Assembly (NCBI RefSeq): GCF_030323545.1 | Contig: NZ_CP122954.1 | Span: 1,364,001-1,428,000, forward strand | Direction: 5' to 3' | Length of the DNA: 64,000 bases | Source of the DNA: Helicobacter pylori | Lineage (GTDB): Bacteria; Campylobacterota; Campylobacteria; Campylobacterales; Helicobacteraceae | Shown here: piece after piece, positions 30,703 to 40,153 of the stretch | Layout: the number at the start of each line of letters is the position of its first letter | How positions within the stretch are numbered: position 1 is the first letter of the stretch | Notes under the pieces: generated by a model | Seen by the model: only the letters and a program-made list of their open reading frames with translations | What the model was told of the DNA's origin: nothing | The model's database searches: none | Program-made: the position numbers and the translations under genes

Positions 30703-30828
30703 TAAAACTCATAAGGGGATAAGGAGGTATTTTGAAATAACTCCCCCTAACCCTATAAGAGTGCGTTATGAGAAATTATGTTGGTGCAGGCTCTTTTATT
30801 TTGATTGTAAAAAACACTCAAAGGCATT
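30703..30828. repeat. Recurrent intergenic module, copy C (second block inverted)
   Basis: AACTCATAAGGGGATAAGG, GTATTTTGAAATAA, a CTCCCCCT run and AAGAGTGCGTTA match copies A and B in the same order. The trailing block appears as GTAAAAAACACTCAAAGGC (near 30808), the reverse complement of the orientation in A and B. Confidence 0.5.
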
Positions 30829-30897
30829 CATTTGATTACCAATACTCCATTAAAAATTTTATAGGCTTTATAAAATGCGTTGGAATGTCTTAAGGTT

Positions 30898-31065
30898 ATG
30901 TTTAACTCTATCAACCGCTGTATTTCAAAGATTTTTGCGCAACAAAACCTTAAGCTTACCGCAAAAAAACTAAAAAGCTTAAAGTCTAAAGGTTTTAAAA
31001 AAGCGGTGGTTTTTAAAAAAGATAGTCCTAACACAGAACGGAGTGATAGGGAGCTAAAAGCTTAA
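30898..31065 (+). CDS. Doubtful 55-aa basic ORF
   Basis: Reads MFNSINRCISKIFAQQN and continues with lysine-rich sequence. AAGG stands only two bases before the ATG; an upstream TTG (30880) is also possible. It lies where HP0131 is expected. No domain or signal is visible, and Lys-rich translations are common by chance in AT-rich DNA. Confidence 0.25.
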   Translation: MFNSINRCISKIFAQQNLKLTAKKLKSLKSKGFKKAVVFKKDSPNTERSDRELKA

Positions 31066-31118
31066 AAAGGAGTGTTTAAGAGACTCATTTAAAGCCCCCT
31101 ACTAAAAAAGTAAGTTAG

Positions 31119-31979
31119 CTATTTTTCAGACTTACTAGAGTCGCTAATTTGTTTTTCAAACTCTTGTTGCAAGGCTTGTTGTTGCTTTTCTTTCTTTGAA
31201 AGACGGCGTTTTTTCTTAGGTTTTTTCTCTTTCTTTGAAGAAGTCTCCGGCTCTTTTGAAGCTGTTTCTTTGAGCGCGTTAGCATTGGTCGTAGGATCTA
31301 GATCCGAATTAGAAGCGTTCTGTGTATTCTTAGAATAGCTTATAAATTCAGGGCTATCAGTATGGTCTTGAATCTCCCCACTACTCCTCTTTTGAAACGC
31401 TGCCTTAGTGTCTTTCTCAGCCTGATCTTCCATTTTTTTAAGAGTGACTGCATCCAGTTTTTTAGTCTTTTCTCTTTGGCTTATCCTAACCATGCTGATC
31501 AAATATTTGATATACCCATCATACATATCCCCAAACTGCTCATGCAAAGCCCCAAAATCCGAGCCTTTGTAAAGCCAGTTAAACAAAGGGAGTGAAAGCT
31601 CTGTCCCTAAGTCTTTAAGCACATGTTTATAAAACTTCTCCCTGTCATTCACCACAAAAGAAACCTTGCCATTTCTATGCTCATAATAACAAATCTTTTG
31701 ATCCACGCAACTTTCCAAACTCCCCTTAAAGAAAGCTCCAAAAGCGGATAAGTCGCCCTTACTCATCTTGGTTTCAGAATACTGGTTAAAATTCTTCACG
31801 CGCTCTTTTTCCAAATTAACCATGCTCTTTAAAACCCTCTTGCGGTCTTTTTTCACATTCCCTGTGGAGCTTTCAGAAAACATAACATTGGGATCAATCG
31901 TAGTGTTAATAGTGGCAGAATCCGTTTCTGCTCTCAACAAAAAAGTCGTAGCTACTAAAAAAAATAAAATCCGTTTCAC
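31119..31979 (-). CDS. Secreted protein with lysine-rich C-terminal tail (HP0130)
   Basis: 286 aa: signal peptide (MKRILFFLVATTFLLRAE), a helical central region with two cysteines close together (SCVDQKICYYEH), and a long charged tail from about residue 200 with a KKEKKPKKKRRLSKKEKQQQ core. The Cys pair could form a disulfide in the periplasm. I do not recognise a family; Helicobacter-specific as far as I can judge. No operon partner: the next minus-strand gene lies 411 bp upstream. Confidence 0.8.
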   Translation of the reverse strand: MKRILFFLVATTFLLRAETDSATINTTIDPNVMFSESSTGNVKKDRKRVLKSMVNLEKERVKNFNQYSETKMSKGDLSAFGAFFKGSLESCVDQKICYYEHRNGKVSFVVNDREKFYKHVLKDLGTELSLPLFNWLYKGSDFGALHEQFGDMYDGYIKYLISMVRISQREKTKKLDAVTLKKMEDQAEKDTKAAFQKRSSGEIQDHTDSPEFISYSKNTQNASNSDLDPTTNANALKETASKEPETSSKKEKKPKKKRRLSKKEKQQQALQQEFEKQISDSSKSEK

Positions 31980-32390
31980 ACCAAACTCCTAATAAATATA
32001 TAACCGCAACAAAAATAAATACTGTTCTTCATAAGCTCTCTTTTGAAATCTTCTTCTATTGATAAAAAACCACCTAGAATTCAAGCTGTTTTAGCCGTCT
32101 TAAAATACAGACTTTCAAAGGGTCTTTACTATTGGGTATGATACTATAAATATCCAAAAAATACAAACACTCCAAAAACTTTAACTCTAAAAAATTGGCA
32201 TGCCCTTCACAGCTAAAGGATTTTAAGAGTAGCAAAGCCCACTCACCAGGCAAGTAGCCTCTATTTTAAGAGTCAATGCCCAAACGCTATGACGAATCAT
32301 AACAAAAAAACGCCTTATATCCCCCTAGCCAAAAGCTAGGGACTTACGGCGTGGCTTCACAAAAATCAAAAAGTCAGCACACCTTAAGCG
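31980..32390. other. Intergenic region between two secreted-protein genes
   Basis: 411 bp. The end next to 32391 holds the terminator of the HP0129-like gene. A short direct repeat (ATTTTAAGAGT near 32220 and 32263) is present. No ORF with a ribosome site found; the HP0130 promoter should lie near 31990-32030 but no perfect -10 stands out. Confidence 0.4.
32304..32352 (-). terminator. Rho-independent terminator of the HP0129-like gene
   Basis: On the minus strand: ACGCC, spacer, CCCTAGC-loop-GCTAGGG (7-bp perfect stem, 32323-32341), spacer, GGCGT, then seven T (32304-32310). The outer ACGCC/GGCGT pairs bring the T-run directly after the composite hairpin. Confidence 0.7.
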
Positions 32391-32822
32391 TTAATGCTCA
32401 TGATGGTTTGGTTTTTTCCCTTTCTTTCCCTTTTTTTCATGATCGTGAAAAGGACCTTCACATGCGCAATCGTGCAAATCTAGCCCCTCTTCACGATATT
32501 CTTTCATGGTCATTGTTTTCTTTTTGTTAGCAATCACTTCAAGAATTTCTTTTTTACGCTTGTTGCGATCTTCTTGGCTTAAAGAAGCTAAATTTTTATC
32601 CATCGCTTTCTTAAAATCCGCTTTATATTTTTTACGCTCTTCTTCTTTCATCACTGCTAATCGCTTATTGATTTCTGCGCGAAACTCTGGAACTTCGCTA
32701 GGAGCAACTTTCCCTGCTTGCTCTAATAGTTGCTTGTCATCCATGCTCTTAAAATCGCTCGCATTCAAAAAAAGCCCCAAAAAAGTCCCTGTAAATAATA
32801 AAGAAAACGCCAATTTTTTCAT
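32391..32822 (-). CDS. DUF1104-type periplasmic protein with His-rich tail
   Basis: 143 aa: signal peptide (MKKLAFSLLFTGTFLGLFLNA), then an all-helical charged domain with FKSMDDKQLLEQAGKV and EFRAEINKRLAVMKEEERKK, the pattern of Helicobacter DUF1104 proteins. The last 30 residues hold two Cys and six His (HDCACEGPFHDHE...HHEH), a likely metal-binding tail. The start at MKKL is chosen because GGGAG lies seven bases upstream. HP0129 by order; function unknown. Confidence 0.8.
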   Translation of the reverse strand: MKKLAFSLLFTGTFLGLFLNASDFKSMDDKQLLEQAGKVAPSEVPEFRAEINKRLAVMKEEERKKYKADFKKAMDKNLASLSQEDRNKRKKEILEVIANKKKTMTMKEYREEGLDLHDCACEGPFHDHEKKGKKGKKPNHHEH

Positions 32823-33133
32823 CAAATGCTCCCAATTCAAAAATAAAAGACAAATTCTATCATTTGATTGATTAAAGATAACTTACAGTGCTTTAACAGC
32901 GAATTGATTTTTAGATTTTATGATCAGCGCTCCGTTAAAATCATTAATTCATTTTTGATTTTTCAAAGATTTGTTTGTGTGCTGTTGTTGGTAAGTTTAA
33001 TTGCCTGTAAGGATTGTGCTTTAATTTTTATGCCGTATTGATTTTTTGAAGCCTTTGATACAAGAAAACTATAAAAGGCCATAAAGAGCAAAAGCCCTTT
33101 TCTATGCCCCCATAAGATTAACCCTAAAACACC
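32823..33133. other. Intergenic region with a possible tiny lipoprotein ORF
   Basis: 311 bp between the DUF1104-type gene and horB. Apart from the 28-codon lipoprotein-like ORF at 32955 nothing coding is visible. Confidence 0.45.
32955..33041 (+). CDS. Possible 28-aa lipoprotein
   Basis: TTG start, reading MIFQRFVCVLLLVSLIAC then KDCALIFMPY. The hydrophobic stretch ends in a good lipobox (SLIAC). No Shine-Dalgarno is visible before the TTG, so it could be leaderless, read from another start, or a decayed remnant. Location fits HP0128. Confidence 0.4.
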   Translation: MIFQRFVCVLLLVSLIACKDCALIFMPY

Positions 33134-33994
33134 TTAAAAGCTTACAATGTAACGCCAATAAAAGGCATAGGGGCGGTGGAAGGTGAATCTATAAGTAGTC
33201 CCTTCAGGCACATTATCCGCACTAGCGGTATAATAATTGTTGCGAATAGTTTGGATTTTCAAGCCAATTTCAAAACCTTGGTGTTTAGTGCCTAATCGGA
33301 TCCCACCATTAACTAAGACCTGGAAATTTGATGGGTGGAAACTCCCTCTGTATTCATCAGCTAGGTCCTTAAAATAATAATTTGTTGGACCCCAAGAGGT
33401 GCCACCGATCGCAACGCCAACGAAAAACCCAAAATGCAAGTTCTCACGATTGAAAATAGCCGGGTTAAACAACACATCTGTGCCAGCCCCATAGCCAAAC
33501 ATGAAACTTTGAGAACCCTTGCGAGCGTCTCTCATACCATAATCATTATAAGTGTAATACTTATAATAAGAGCTTGCAAAATCAAAGAATCCGTAATAAC
33601 GCATTCCAAATTGCGGGGATTTCTTAAAAAAATGCTTATACCCTACAACAAAACCAAAACCATTGATAGCGTATTGCTGATTGCTTAAGCCCTTATACCC
33701 ACGAGTCCCTAGAGCACCATGAGTAAGACCTCCTGTTGGGTTTGACGCTGTAGGCATGTTAGGCGTATTAGAGCCATAAGCCCCACTTTGATTACCATTA
33801 CAATTCCCATGGGAACAATTTTGAGCGGTAGTGCTAAGCATACCCAACTGGTAATCAATCCCTATAAAAGCAGCATTTCTTTCACCTTTTTTGGTAGGGC
33901 TAGTCTTAATAGCTTTTTCTTGCTTAGGGGTCTCCGCTGACAATAAGCTTGTCATTGCTAGAGAGACAGCACCTACTATAACAGATTTCTTCAT
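33134..33994 (-). CDS. horB: Outer membrane protein HorB
   Basis: 286 aa Hor-family porin-like protein: signal peptide (MKKSVIVGAVSLAMTSLLSA), variable region with a Cys pair in CSHGNCNGN, then alternating beta strands (FGFVVGYKHFFKK, FGMRYYGFFDFA) and a C terminus YAFYWRYIVSF ending in Phe, as required by BamA. HorB has been linked to gastric adhesion (established knowledge). HP0127 by order. The gene is followed by about 140 bp and then the ribosomal cluster. Confidence 0.92.
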   Translation of the reverse strand: MKKSVIVGAVSLAMTSLLSAETPKQEKAIKTSPTKKGERNAAFIGIDYQLGMLSTTAQNCSHGNCNGNQSGAYGSNTPNMPTASNPTGGLTHGALGTRGYKGLSNQQYAINGFGFVVGYKHFFKKSPQFGMRYYGFFDFASSYYKYYTYNDYGMRDARKGSQSFMFGYGAGTDVLFNPAIFNRENLHFGFFVGVAIGGTSWGPTNYYFKDLADEYRGSFHPSNFQVLVNGGIRLGTKHQGFEIGLKIQTIRNNYYTASADNVPEGTTYRFTFHRPYAFYWRYIVSF

Positions 33995-34192
33995 GTATTC
34001 CTTCCTTCTACATTTTCTCTACTTGAGTTCTAAATGCTACATTCTACTATAAAATTGCTTTCTTTTTGATTAAATGTAGCGATTGAATGAGAATAAATTG
34101 AAACAAAAATCAATTTTAGGAACTTTTTAGTAAAAAGTCCTAAATCCTCTCCCTTTTTTAGGCTAAAACTAAAACCTAACAGCCAATAGAGA

Positions 34193-34543
34193 TTAAAGAT
34201 GCTCTTTCACGCTCTCTAACACGCTCTCAAAAGCTTGCATGTCATTCATCGCCATGTCTGCTAAAACCTTGCGGTCTAACTCCACGCCAGCCACTTTCAA
34301 GGCATGCATGAAGCGCGAATAGCTTGTATTGTGCATTCTGCAAGCCGCATTGATCCTTACCACCCACAAACTCCTGAATTCTCTTTTCTTTTGTTTGCGA
34401 TCCCTAAAGGCGTAATACATGCTTCTTTCAAGCTGTTCTTTAGCCTTTCTAAAATGCTTTCTTCTGCCACTATAAAACCCTCTAGCGAGTTTTAAGACTT
34501 TTTTATGGCGTCTTCTGCGCACAACGCCTGTTTTAACTCTCAT
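34193..34543 (-). CDS. rplT: 50S ribosomal protein L20
   Basis: 116 aa, family length; [22 protein letters not shown] opening and [24 protein letters not shown]. Assembly protein of the large subunit. It lies 94 bp after rpmI, a gap that in other bacteria carries L20 autoregulation. Confidence 0.98.
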   Translation of the reverse strand: MRVKTGVVRRRRHKKVLKLARGFYSGRRKHFRKAKEQLERSMYYAFRDRKQKKREFRSLWVVRINAACRMHNTSYSRFMHALKVAGVELDRKVLADMAMNDMQAFESVLESVKEHL

Positions 34544-34637
34544 TTCTTTACCTTTCTTTTTAAAATATTTTTAGGTGCGTTTTTACAACGACTTTCCCTT
34601 AAATAAGGGGATTAACTCCACTTTCTAATCAGCATTC

Positions 34638-34832
34638 TCAAGCCCTGCAAAGCAACGACATGACAGAATGCGCGTTAGTGTGATGCACATGTTTTGGCGC
34701 GTTTAGATTGGCTTTACGCTTAGGGCTTTTTTTAGTCAAAATATGGCTTTTAAAAGCACTGCCACGCTTAATCAAGTTTTTTTTAACTTTGAAACGCTTA
34801 GACGCGCCGCGATTAGTCTTCATTTTTGGCAT
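34638..34832 (-). CDS. rpmI: 50S ribosomal protein L35
   Basis: 64 aa with the [16 protein letters not shown] start of L35. It overlaps the 3' end of infC by 20 bp, so infC and rpmI are translated in different frames over that stretch. Order thrS-infC-rpmI-rplT is conserved in bacteria. Confidence 0.97.
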
Positions 34833-35424
34833 GATTTTCTCCTTTCATAAGGTTAATACGATTAAAAGGCGGGTTATTTTCTTTGGTTTTCTTTTCGTTT
34901 TTGGGGGCTTCTTTAGCCTTAGGCACAAACATCCACGAAACAAAACGCCCCTCGGTTTTTGGCTCTTTTTCAGGGTTGGCTAAATCTTGCATCATCGTTT
35001 GGACCCTAAAAAGCACATCAAGCCCGGCTTTTGAGTTTTGGCTCTCCCTACCCTTTAAAACCACTTTGAATTTGACATGCTTATTGGATTCAATAAATTC
35101 TCTCGCATGCTTGACTTTGTAGTTAATATCGTTTTGCGCGATTTGAGTGGAAAGCTTGATCTCTTTGATTTCAATTTGCTTTTGCTTTTTCTTGGCTTCC
35201 TTGATTTTCTTTTCATTCTGGTAGCGGAATTTATTATAATCCATCACCTTGCACACGGGAGGTTTCGCGCTCGCTGAAATCAAAACCAAATCCAAACCTA
35301 AATTTTGAGCGATATTGAGCGCTTCTTTGGAAGAAATGATCCCATACACTTCGCCATTATCGCCCACGCAACGCACTTCTTTAAAATTAATGTCTCCGTT
35401 TAACAACACTTCGTTTCTACTCAA
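34813..35424 (-). CDS. infC: Translation initiation factor IF-3
   Basis: 203 aa: N domain ([25 protein letters not shown]), linker rich in Lys, and C domain ([15 protein letters not shown]). A C-terminal extension ([17 protein letters not shown]...) exceeds the E. coli protein. The start is TTG at 35422-35424, overlapping the thrS TGA (TTGA). A rare start codon on infC recalls the AUU start of E. coli, which makes the gene self-regulated; here it is inference. Confidence 0.95.
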
Positions 35425-37259
35425 AAACTAACCTCTTGCATCTTAGATTCAACCATGTTTAAAAACTCCTTTAAGGGTATTTTATATTGAGCTTGTTTTT
35501 CTCTGTCTCTAATGGATAAAATTTCTGTTTCCACTTCTTCATTCCCTAACACTAAAATCATAGGGATTTTTTGCTTTTCGGCTAAGCGTACCTTTTTATT
35601 CAAGCTGTCGTTTTTATCCAGCACTTCTACAAAAATATCGCGCTTTTTTAGTGCCTCTTTTAATTTCAAAGCAAAAACATGATGCTCTTCATTAATAGGA
35701 ATGAGAGCAATTTGAGTGGGCGCGACAAAGAAAGGGAAATTCCCCCCAAAATGTTCGCTCAAAATCGCAATAAACCTTTCAAACGAGCCTAAAATCGCTC
35801 TGTGGATCATCACCGGCTGTTCAGCGTGATTATGCTCATTAGTGAAAGCGAGCTTGAAGCGTTCAGGCAAATTCATATCCACTTGAATCGTGCCGCACTG
35901 CCATTTACGCTTTAAAGCGTCAGTGATCTTAATGTCAATCTTAGGCCCATAGAAAGCCCCTCCGCCTTCATCAATCTTGTAATCAATGCGGTGCTCTTTT
36001 AGGGCTTCTTTTAAAGCGTTAGTGGCCTTTTCCCACACTTTATCATCGCCTATGGATTTAGCCGGCCTTGTGGATAATTCCATTTCATAGCTAAAATCAA
36101 ACGCTTGCATGATCTTATGCGTAAAATCTAAAATCGCGCTCACTTCGCTTTGAATCTGTTCAAAAGAGCAAAAAATATGCGCATCATCTTGGGTAAATTC
36201 CCTAACCCTTAAAAGCCCATGCAACACGCCACTTTTTTCGTGCCGATGCACCACGCCGTATTCATAAAACCTTAAGGGCAAATCTCTGTAGCTGTGTAAA
36301 GCGCTTTGATAGACTTTAATATGCCCCACGCAATTCATAGGCTTTATGCCGTATTCTTGCTCATCAATCGTGGTGAAATACATGTTTTCTTTATAGTTGT
36401 CATAATGCCCGCTGATTTTCCACACATCGCTCTTTAAAATCTCAGGACCTTTAACCGGCTCATAGCCTCTTAAAAGTAACGCTTTACTCAATAAATCTTC
36501 AATGCGTTTTCTGAGTCTTGCCCCTTTAGGCAGCCATAAGGGTAAGCCCGCCCCTATCTCATCATCAAAACTAAAAAGTCCTAGCTCCACGCCTAACTTT
36601 CTGTGATCTCGTTTTTTCGCTTCTTCTATTTGGAAAAGGTAGTCTTTTAAGCCCTCTTTAGTGGCAAAAGCGATGCCATAGATTCTAATGAGCATTTCAT
36701 TGTTTTCATCGCCACCCAAATAAGCCCCAGCCAGTTTAGTGAGCTTGAAATGGTTTAAAAAACGAGTGTTTGGGAGATGCGGCCCCTTACACAAATCTTC
36801 AAACTCGCCTTGTTGATACACGCCAAATGCATCGCCACTGATTTTACTCATGACCGCATGCTTTAATTCATCGCCCTTAAAACGCTCCAAGGCTTGCTCT
36901 CTGGTTAAAACCTCTTTAGTGATAGCGAGCTTTAACTTCGCAAATTCTTTCATTTTCGCTTCAATTTTAGGCAAATCCTCTTCGCTGATTTTTGAAGCAG
37001 TCTTAAAATCGTAATAAAACCCCTCTTCTACCACAGGGCCTACAAAAAATTTTGCGTCCGGATAAAGGGCTTTCAAGCTTTGTGCAAGCAAATGCGCACA
37101 TGAATGCCTGATCACTTCTAAAGCCAAAGGCGAATCATCAAAATATATCGGCTCGCTCCCTTTTAACGCTTTAATCCCATCGCTCAGCCCTAAGACCTTC
37201 GCGCCCTCTAAATCTATTATTTGCTCATCTTTATAAACAGCAATCAGTTCCGCACTCAT
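35421..37259 (-). CDS. thrS: Threonyl-tRNA synthetase
   Basis: 612 aa. Editing domain with [12 protein letters not shown], class II catalytic core with the Cys-His-His zinc site ([11 protein letters not shown]), motif 2 ([15 protein letters not shown]) and motif 3 ([18 protein letters not shown]), then anticodon domain. The N-terminal TGS-like region is short. First large gene of the translation cluster; a small lipoprotein gene precedes it on the same strand, and the -10 at 37471 probably serves both. Confidence 0.97.
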   Translation of the reverse strand: MSAELIAVYKDEQIIDLEGAKVLGLSDGIKALKGSEPIYFDDSPLALEVIRHSCAHLLAQSLKALYPDAKFFVGPVVEEGFYYDFKTASKISEEDLPKIEAKMKEFAKLKLAITKEVLTREQALERFKGDELKHAVMSKISGDAFGVYQQGEFEDLCKGPHLPNTRFLNHFKLTKLAGAYLGGDENNEMLIRIYGIAFATKEGLKDYLFQIEEAKKRDHRKLGVELGLFSFDDEIGAGLPLWLPKGARLRKRIEDLLSKALLLRGYEPVKGPEILKSDVWKISGHYDNYKENMYFTTIDEQEYGIKPMNCVGHIKVYQSALHSYRDLPLRFYEYGVVHRHEKSGVLHGLLRVREFTQDDAHIFCSFEQIQSEVSAILDFTHKIMQAFDFSYEMELSTRPAKSIGDDKVWEKATNALKEALKEHRIDYKIDEGGGAFYGPKIDIKITDALKRKWQCGTIQVDMNLPERFKLAFTNEHNHAEQPVMIHRAILGSFERFIAILSEHFGGNFPFFVAPTQIALIPINEEHHVFALKLKEALKKRDIFVEVLDKNDSLNKKVRLAEKQKIPMILVLGNEEVETEILSIRDREKQAQYKIPLKEFLNMVESKMQEVSF

Positions 37260-37299
37260 TCTTTAAAACTTATGTTTCCTTTCTTATAAACCTTAAAAT

Positions 37300-37431
37300 T
37301 TAGCAATCTTTTGAGCCAAACCCACATTGCACTTGCGAATCCACTTTCTCAGCTTTAGGGTCGCTCATAGGCTTTAAACACGCTTGTAAAAACACCATAC
37401 AAAGCAAATTCAATAACAACCGCCTATACAA
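37300..37431 (-). CDS. 43-aa lipoprotein upstream of thrS
   Basis: TTG start at 37431 with AAAGGG five bases upstream (a GTG at 37437 is also in frame). MYRRLLLNLLCMVFLQAC gives a signal peptide with lipobox FLQAC; the mature part has two more Cys (VQCGFGSKDC). A perfect -10 lies 33 nt upstream. Likely HP0122. Unknown role; shorter than usual annotation limits. Confidence 0.7.
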   Translation of the reverse strand: MYRRLLLNLLCMVFLQACLKPMSDPKAEKVDSQVQCGFGSKDC

Positions 37432-37470
37432 AACCACCCTTTCTATTCAAAAATACCTAACTAACCGCCC

Positions 37471-37476
37471 ATTATA
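37471..37476 (-). promoter_or_regulatory. -10 element TATAAT before the 43-aa lipoprotein and thrS
   Basis: Minus-strand TATAAT within TTGTATAATGGGCGG; the implied start near 37464 lies about 33 nt before the TTG of the small ORF. Confidence 0.65.
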
Positions 37477-37616
37477 CAATAAAATCATAAACCAAAAAGA
37501 ATACACCCCTTATTAAAAAGCTTGGAATACAAACTGGCTAAAACTAAAGCTCTATCATGCTATCATTATTATATTTTTGTTTTAAGAGACTTAATGATCA
37601 TTTTTAAGGGAGTTTT

Positions 37617-40055
37617 GTGCGATATATCAAGTTTTTCAAAGAGTTGAACAATAAGAATGTGAATCTGGTTGGGGGCAAGAACGCTAGCATTGGTGAGATG
37701 TTTCAAGAATTAGTGCCTATTGGCATCAAAGTGCCTGATGGCTTTGCGATCACAAGCGAAGCGTATTGGTATCTTTTAGAGCAAGGGGGGGCTAAGCAAA
37801 AAATCATAGAGCTTTTAGAGAATGTTGATGCCACGGAAATTGATGTGTTAAAAATCCGCTCCAAACAAATCAGAGAGCTTATTTTTGGCACGCCTTTTCC
37901 TAGCGATTTAAGAGATGAGATTTTTCAAGCTTATGAAATTTTAAGCCAGCAATACCACATGAAAGAAGCCGATGTGGCGGTAAGAAGCTCCGCTACCGCA
38001 GAAGATTTGCCGGACGCTTCTTTTGCCGGGCAGCAAGACACCTATTTAAACATTAAGGGTAAAACAGAATTGATCCACTATATCAAATCCTGTTTAGCGT
38101 CGCTTTTTACCGATAGAGCGATTAGCTATAGAGCGAGCCGTGGGTTTGATCATTTAAAAGTCGCCTTGAGTGTGGGGGTGCAAAAAATGGTGCGAGCGGA
38201 TAAAGGTAGCGCGGGCGTGATGTTTTCTATTGACACCGAAACCGGCTTTAAGGATGCGGTATTTATCACTTCAGCGTGGGGGTTAGGCGAAAATGTGGTG
38301 GGCGGCACGATAAACCCTGATGAATTTTATGTGTTTAAGCCCACTTTAGAGCAAAACAAACGCCCCATTATCAAACGCCAACTCGGCAACAAAACGCAAA
38401 AAATGGTCTATGCCCCAAGGGGTAGCGAACACCCCACCAGAAACATTAAAACCACCAAAAAAGAATGGCAATCCTTTTCACTGAGCGATGAAGACGTGCT
38501 GATTTTAGCCAAATACGCCATTGAAATTGAAAAACATTACTCTAAAGAAGCCAAACAATACCGCCCTATGGATATAGAATGGGCTAAAGATGGCGATAGC
38601 GGGGAAATCTTTATCGTTCAAGCGCGCCCAGAAACCGTTCAAAGCCAAAAAACCAAAGAAGAAAGTCAAGTCTTTGAAAAATTCAAATTCAAAAACCCTA
38701 ACGAAAAGAAAGAGATTATCTTACAAGGCAGAGCGATTGGGAGTAAAATTGGCTCAGGGAAAGTGCGTATCATCAATGATTTGGAGCACATGAATTCTTT
38801 TAAAGAGGGCGAAATTTTAGTTACGGATAACACCGACCCAGACTGGGAGCCTTGCATGAAAAAAGCGAGCGCGGTTATCACCAATCGTGGGGGGCGCACT
38901 TGCCATGCCGCTATTGTGGCTAGAGAAATTGGCGTGCCAGCGATTGTTGGGGTGAGCGGGGCGACTGATAGCCTTTATACCGGCATGGAAATCACGGTTT
39001 CTTGCGCTGAGGGCGAAGAGGGCTATGTGTATGCGGGCATTTATGAGCATGAAATTGAAAGGGTGGAGCTTTCTAACATGCAAGAAACGCAAACAAAAAT
39101 TTACATTAACATTGGAAACCCTGAAAAAGCCTTTGGCTTTTCTCAGCTCCCTAATCACGGCGTAGGGCTAGCCAGAATGGAAATGATTATTTTAAATCAA
39201 ATCAAAGCCCACCCTTTAGCCTTAGTGGATTTGCACCACAAAAAAAGCGTGAAAGAAAAAAATGAAATTGAAAACCTCATGGCAGGCTATGCTAACCCTA
39301 AAGATTTTTTTGTGAAAAAAATCGCTGAAGGCATTGGCATGATCAGTGCAGCGTTTTACCCTAAACCTGTGATTGTGAGAACGAGCGATTTCAAATCCAA
39401 TGAATACATGCGCATGCTTGGCGGCTCTAGCTATGAGCCTAATGAAGAAAATCCCATGCTTGGCTATAGGGGGGCTAGTCGGTATTATTCAGAAAGCTAT
39501 AATGAAGCGTTTTCATGGGAGTGTGAAGCTTTAGCGTTAGTGAGAGAAGAAATGGGATTAACCAACATGAAAGTGATGATCCCTTTTTTGCGCACCATTG
39601 AAGAGGGTAAAAAAGTCCTAGAAATCTTAAGAAAAAACAATTTAGAATCCGGTAAAAACGGGCTTGAAATTTACATCATGTGCGAATTACCGGTGAATGT
39701 CATTTTGGCTGATGATTTCTTAAGCTTGTTTGATGGCTTTTCTATTGGCTCTAATGATTTAACCCAGCTCACTTTAGGCGTGGATAGAGACAGCGAATTG
39801 GTCAGCCATGTCTTTGATGAAAGGAATGAAGCGATGCTAAAAATGTTTAAAAAAGCGATTGAAGCTTGTAAAAGGCACAACAAATATTGCGGGATTTGCG
39901 GGCAAGCCCCAAGCGATTACCCTGAAGTGACAGAGTTTTTAGTCAAAGAGGGCATCACTTCCATTTCTTTAAACCCCGATAGCGTGATCCCCACTTGGAA
40001 CGCTGTAGCCAAGTTAGAAAAAGAGTTGAAAGAACATGGCTTAACTGCACATTGA
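37617..40055 (+). CDS. ppsA: Phosphoenolpyruvate synthase
   Basis: 812 aa; makes PEP from pyruvate, ATP and water, the entry to gluconeogenesis from lactate, serine and alanine. N-terminal ATP-grasp ([32 protein letters not shown]), phosphohistidine domain with the catalytic His in [13 protein letters not shown], and the C-terminal PEP domain with [15 protein letters not shown] and [16 protein letters not shown] start with GGAG seven bases upstream. HP0121 by order. Confidence 0.97.
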   Translation: MRYIKFFKELNNKNVNLVGGKNASIGEMFQELVPIGIKVPDGFAITSEAYWYLLEQGGAKQKIIELLENVDATEIDVLKIRSKQIRELIFGTPFPSDLRDEIFQAYEILSQQYHMKEADVAVRSSATAEDLPDASFAGQQDTYLNIKGKTELIHYIKSCLASLFTDRAISYRASRGFDHLKVALSVGVQKMVRADKGSAGVMFSIDTETGFKDAVFITSAWGLGENVVGGTINPDEFYVFKPTLEQNKRPIIKRQLGNKTQKMVYAPRGSEHPTRNIKTTKKEWQSFSLSDEDVLILAKYAIEIEKHYSKEAKQYRPMDIEWAKDGDSGEIFIVQARPETVQSQKTKEESQVFEKFKFKNPNEKKEIILQGRAIGSKIGSGKVRIINDLEHMNSFKEGEILVTDNTDPDWEPCMKKASAVITNRGGRTCHAAIVAREIGVPAIVGVSGATDSLYTGMEITVSCAEGEEGYVYAGIYEHEIERVELSNMQETQTKIYINIGNPEKAFGFSQLPNHGVGLARMEMIILNQIKAHPLALVDLHHKKSVKEKNEIENLMAGYANPKDFFVKKIAEGIGMISAAFYPKPVIVRTSDFKSNEYMRMLGGSSYEPNEENPMLGYRGASRYYSESYNEAFSWECEALALVREEMGLTNMKVMIPFLRTIEEGKKVLEILRKNNLESGKNGLEIYIMCELPVNVILADDFLSLFDGFSIGSNDLTQLTLGVDRDSELVSHVFDERNEAMLKMFKKAIEACKRHNKYCGICGQAPSDYPEVTEFLVKEGITSISLNPDSVIPTWNAVAKLEKELKEHGLTAH

Positions 40056-40153
40056 TAATAAAGGGGTTGATCTAACTTGAGTGGGTTTTTTCGTATTGGT
40101 TTCCATGATGTAGTTTTGATGGGTAAGATTATTTTTTAAAAAAAAGGTTGGTA

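Larger units (their letters stand above)
30538..31118. other. Intergenic region with repeat module and one doubtful ORF
   Basis: 581 bp after sdaA. It contains copy C of the intergenic module (30703-30828) and a basic short ORF near 30898-31065 that lacks a good start. No hairpin with a T-run is evident just after sdaA. Confidence 0.5.
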
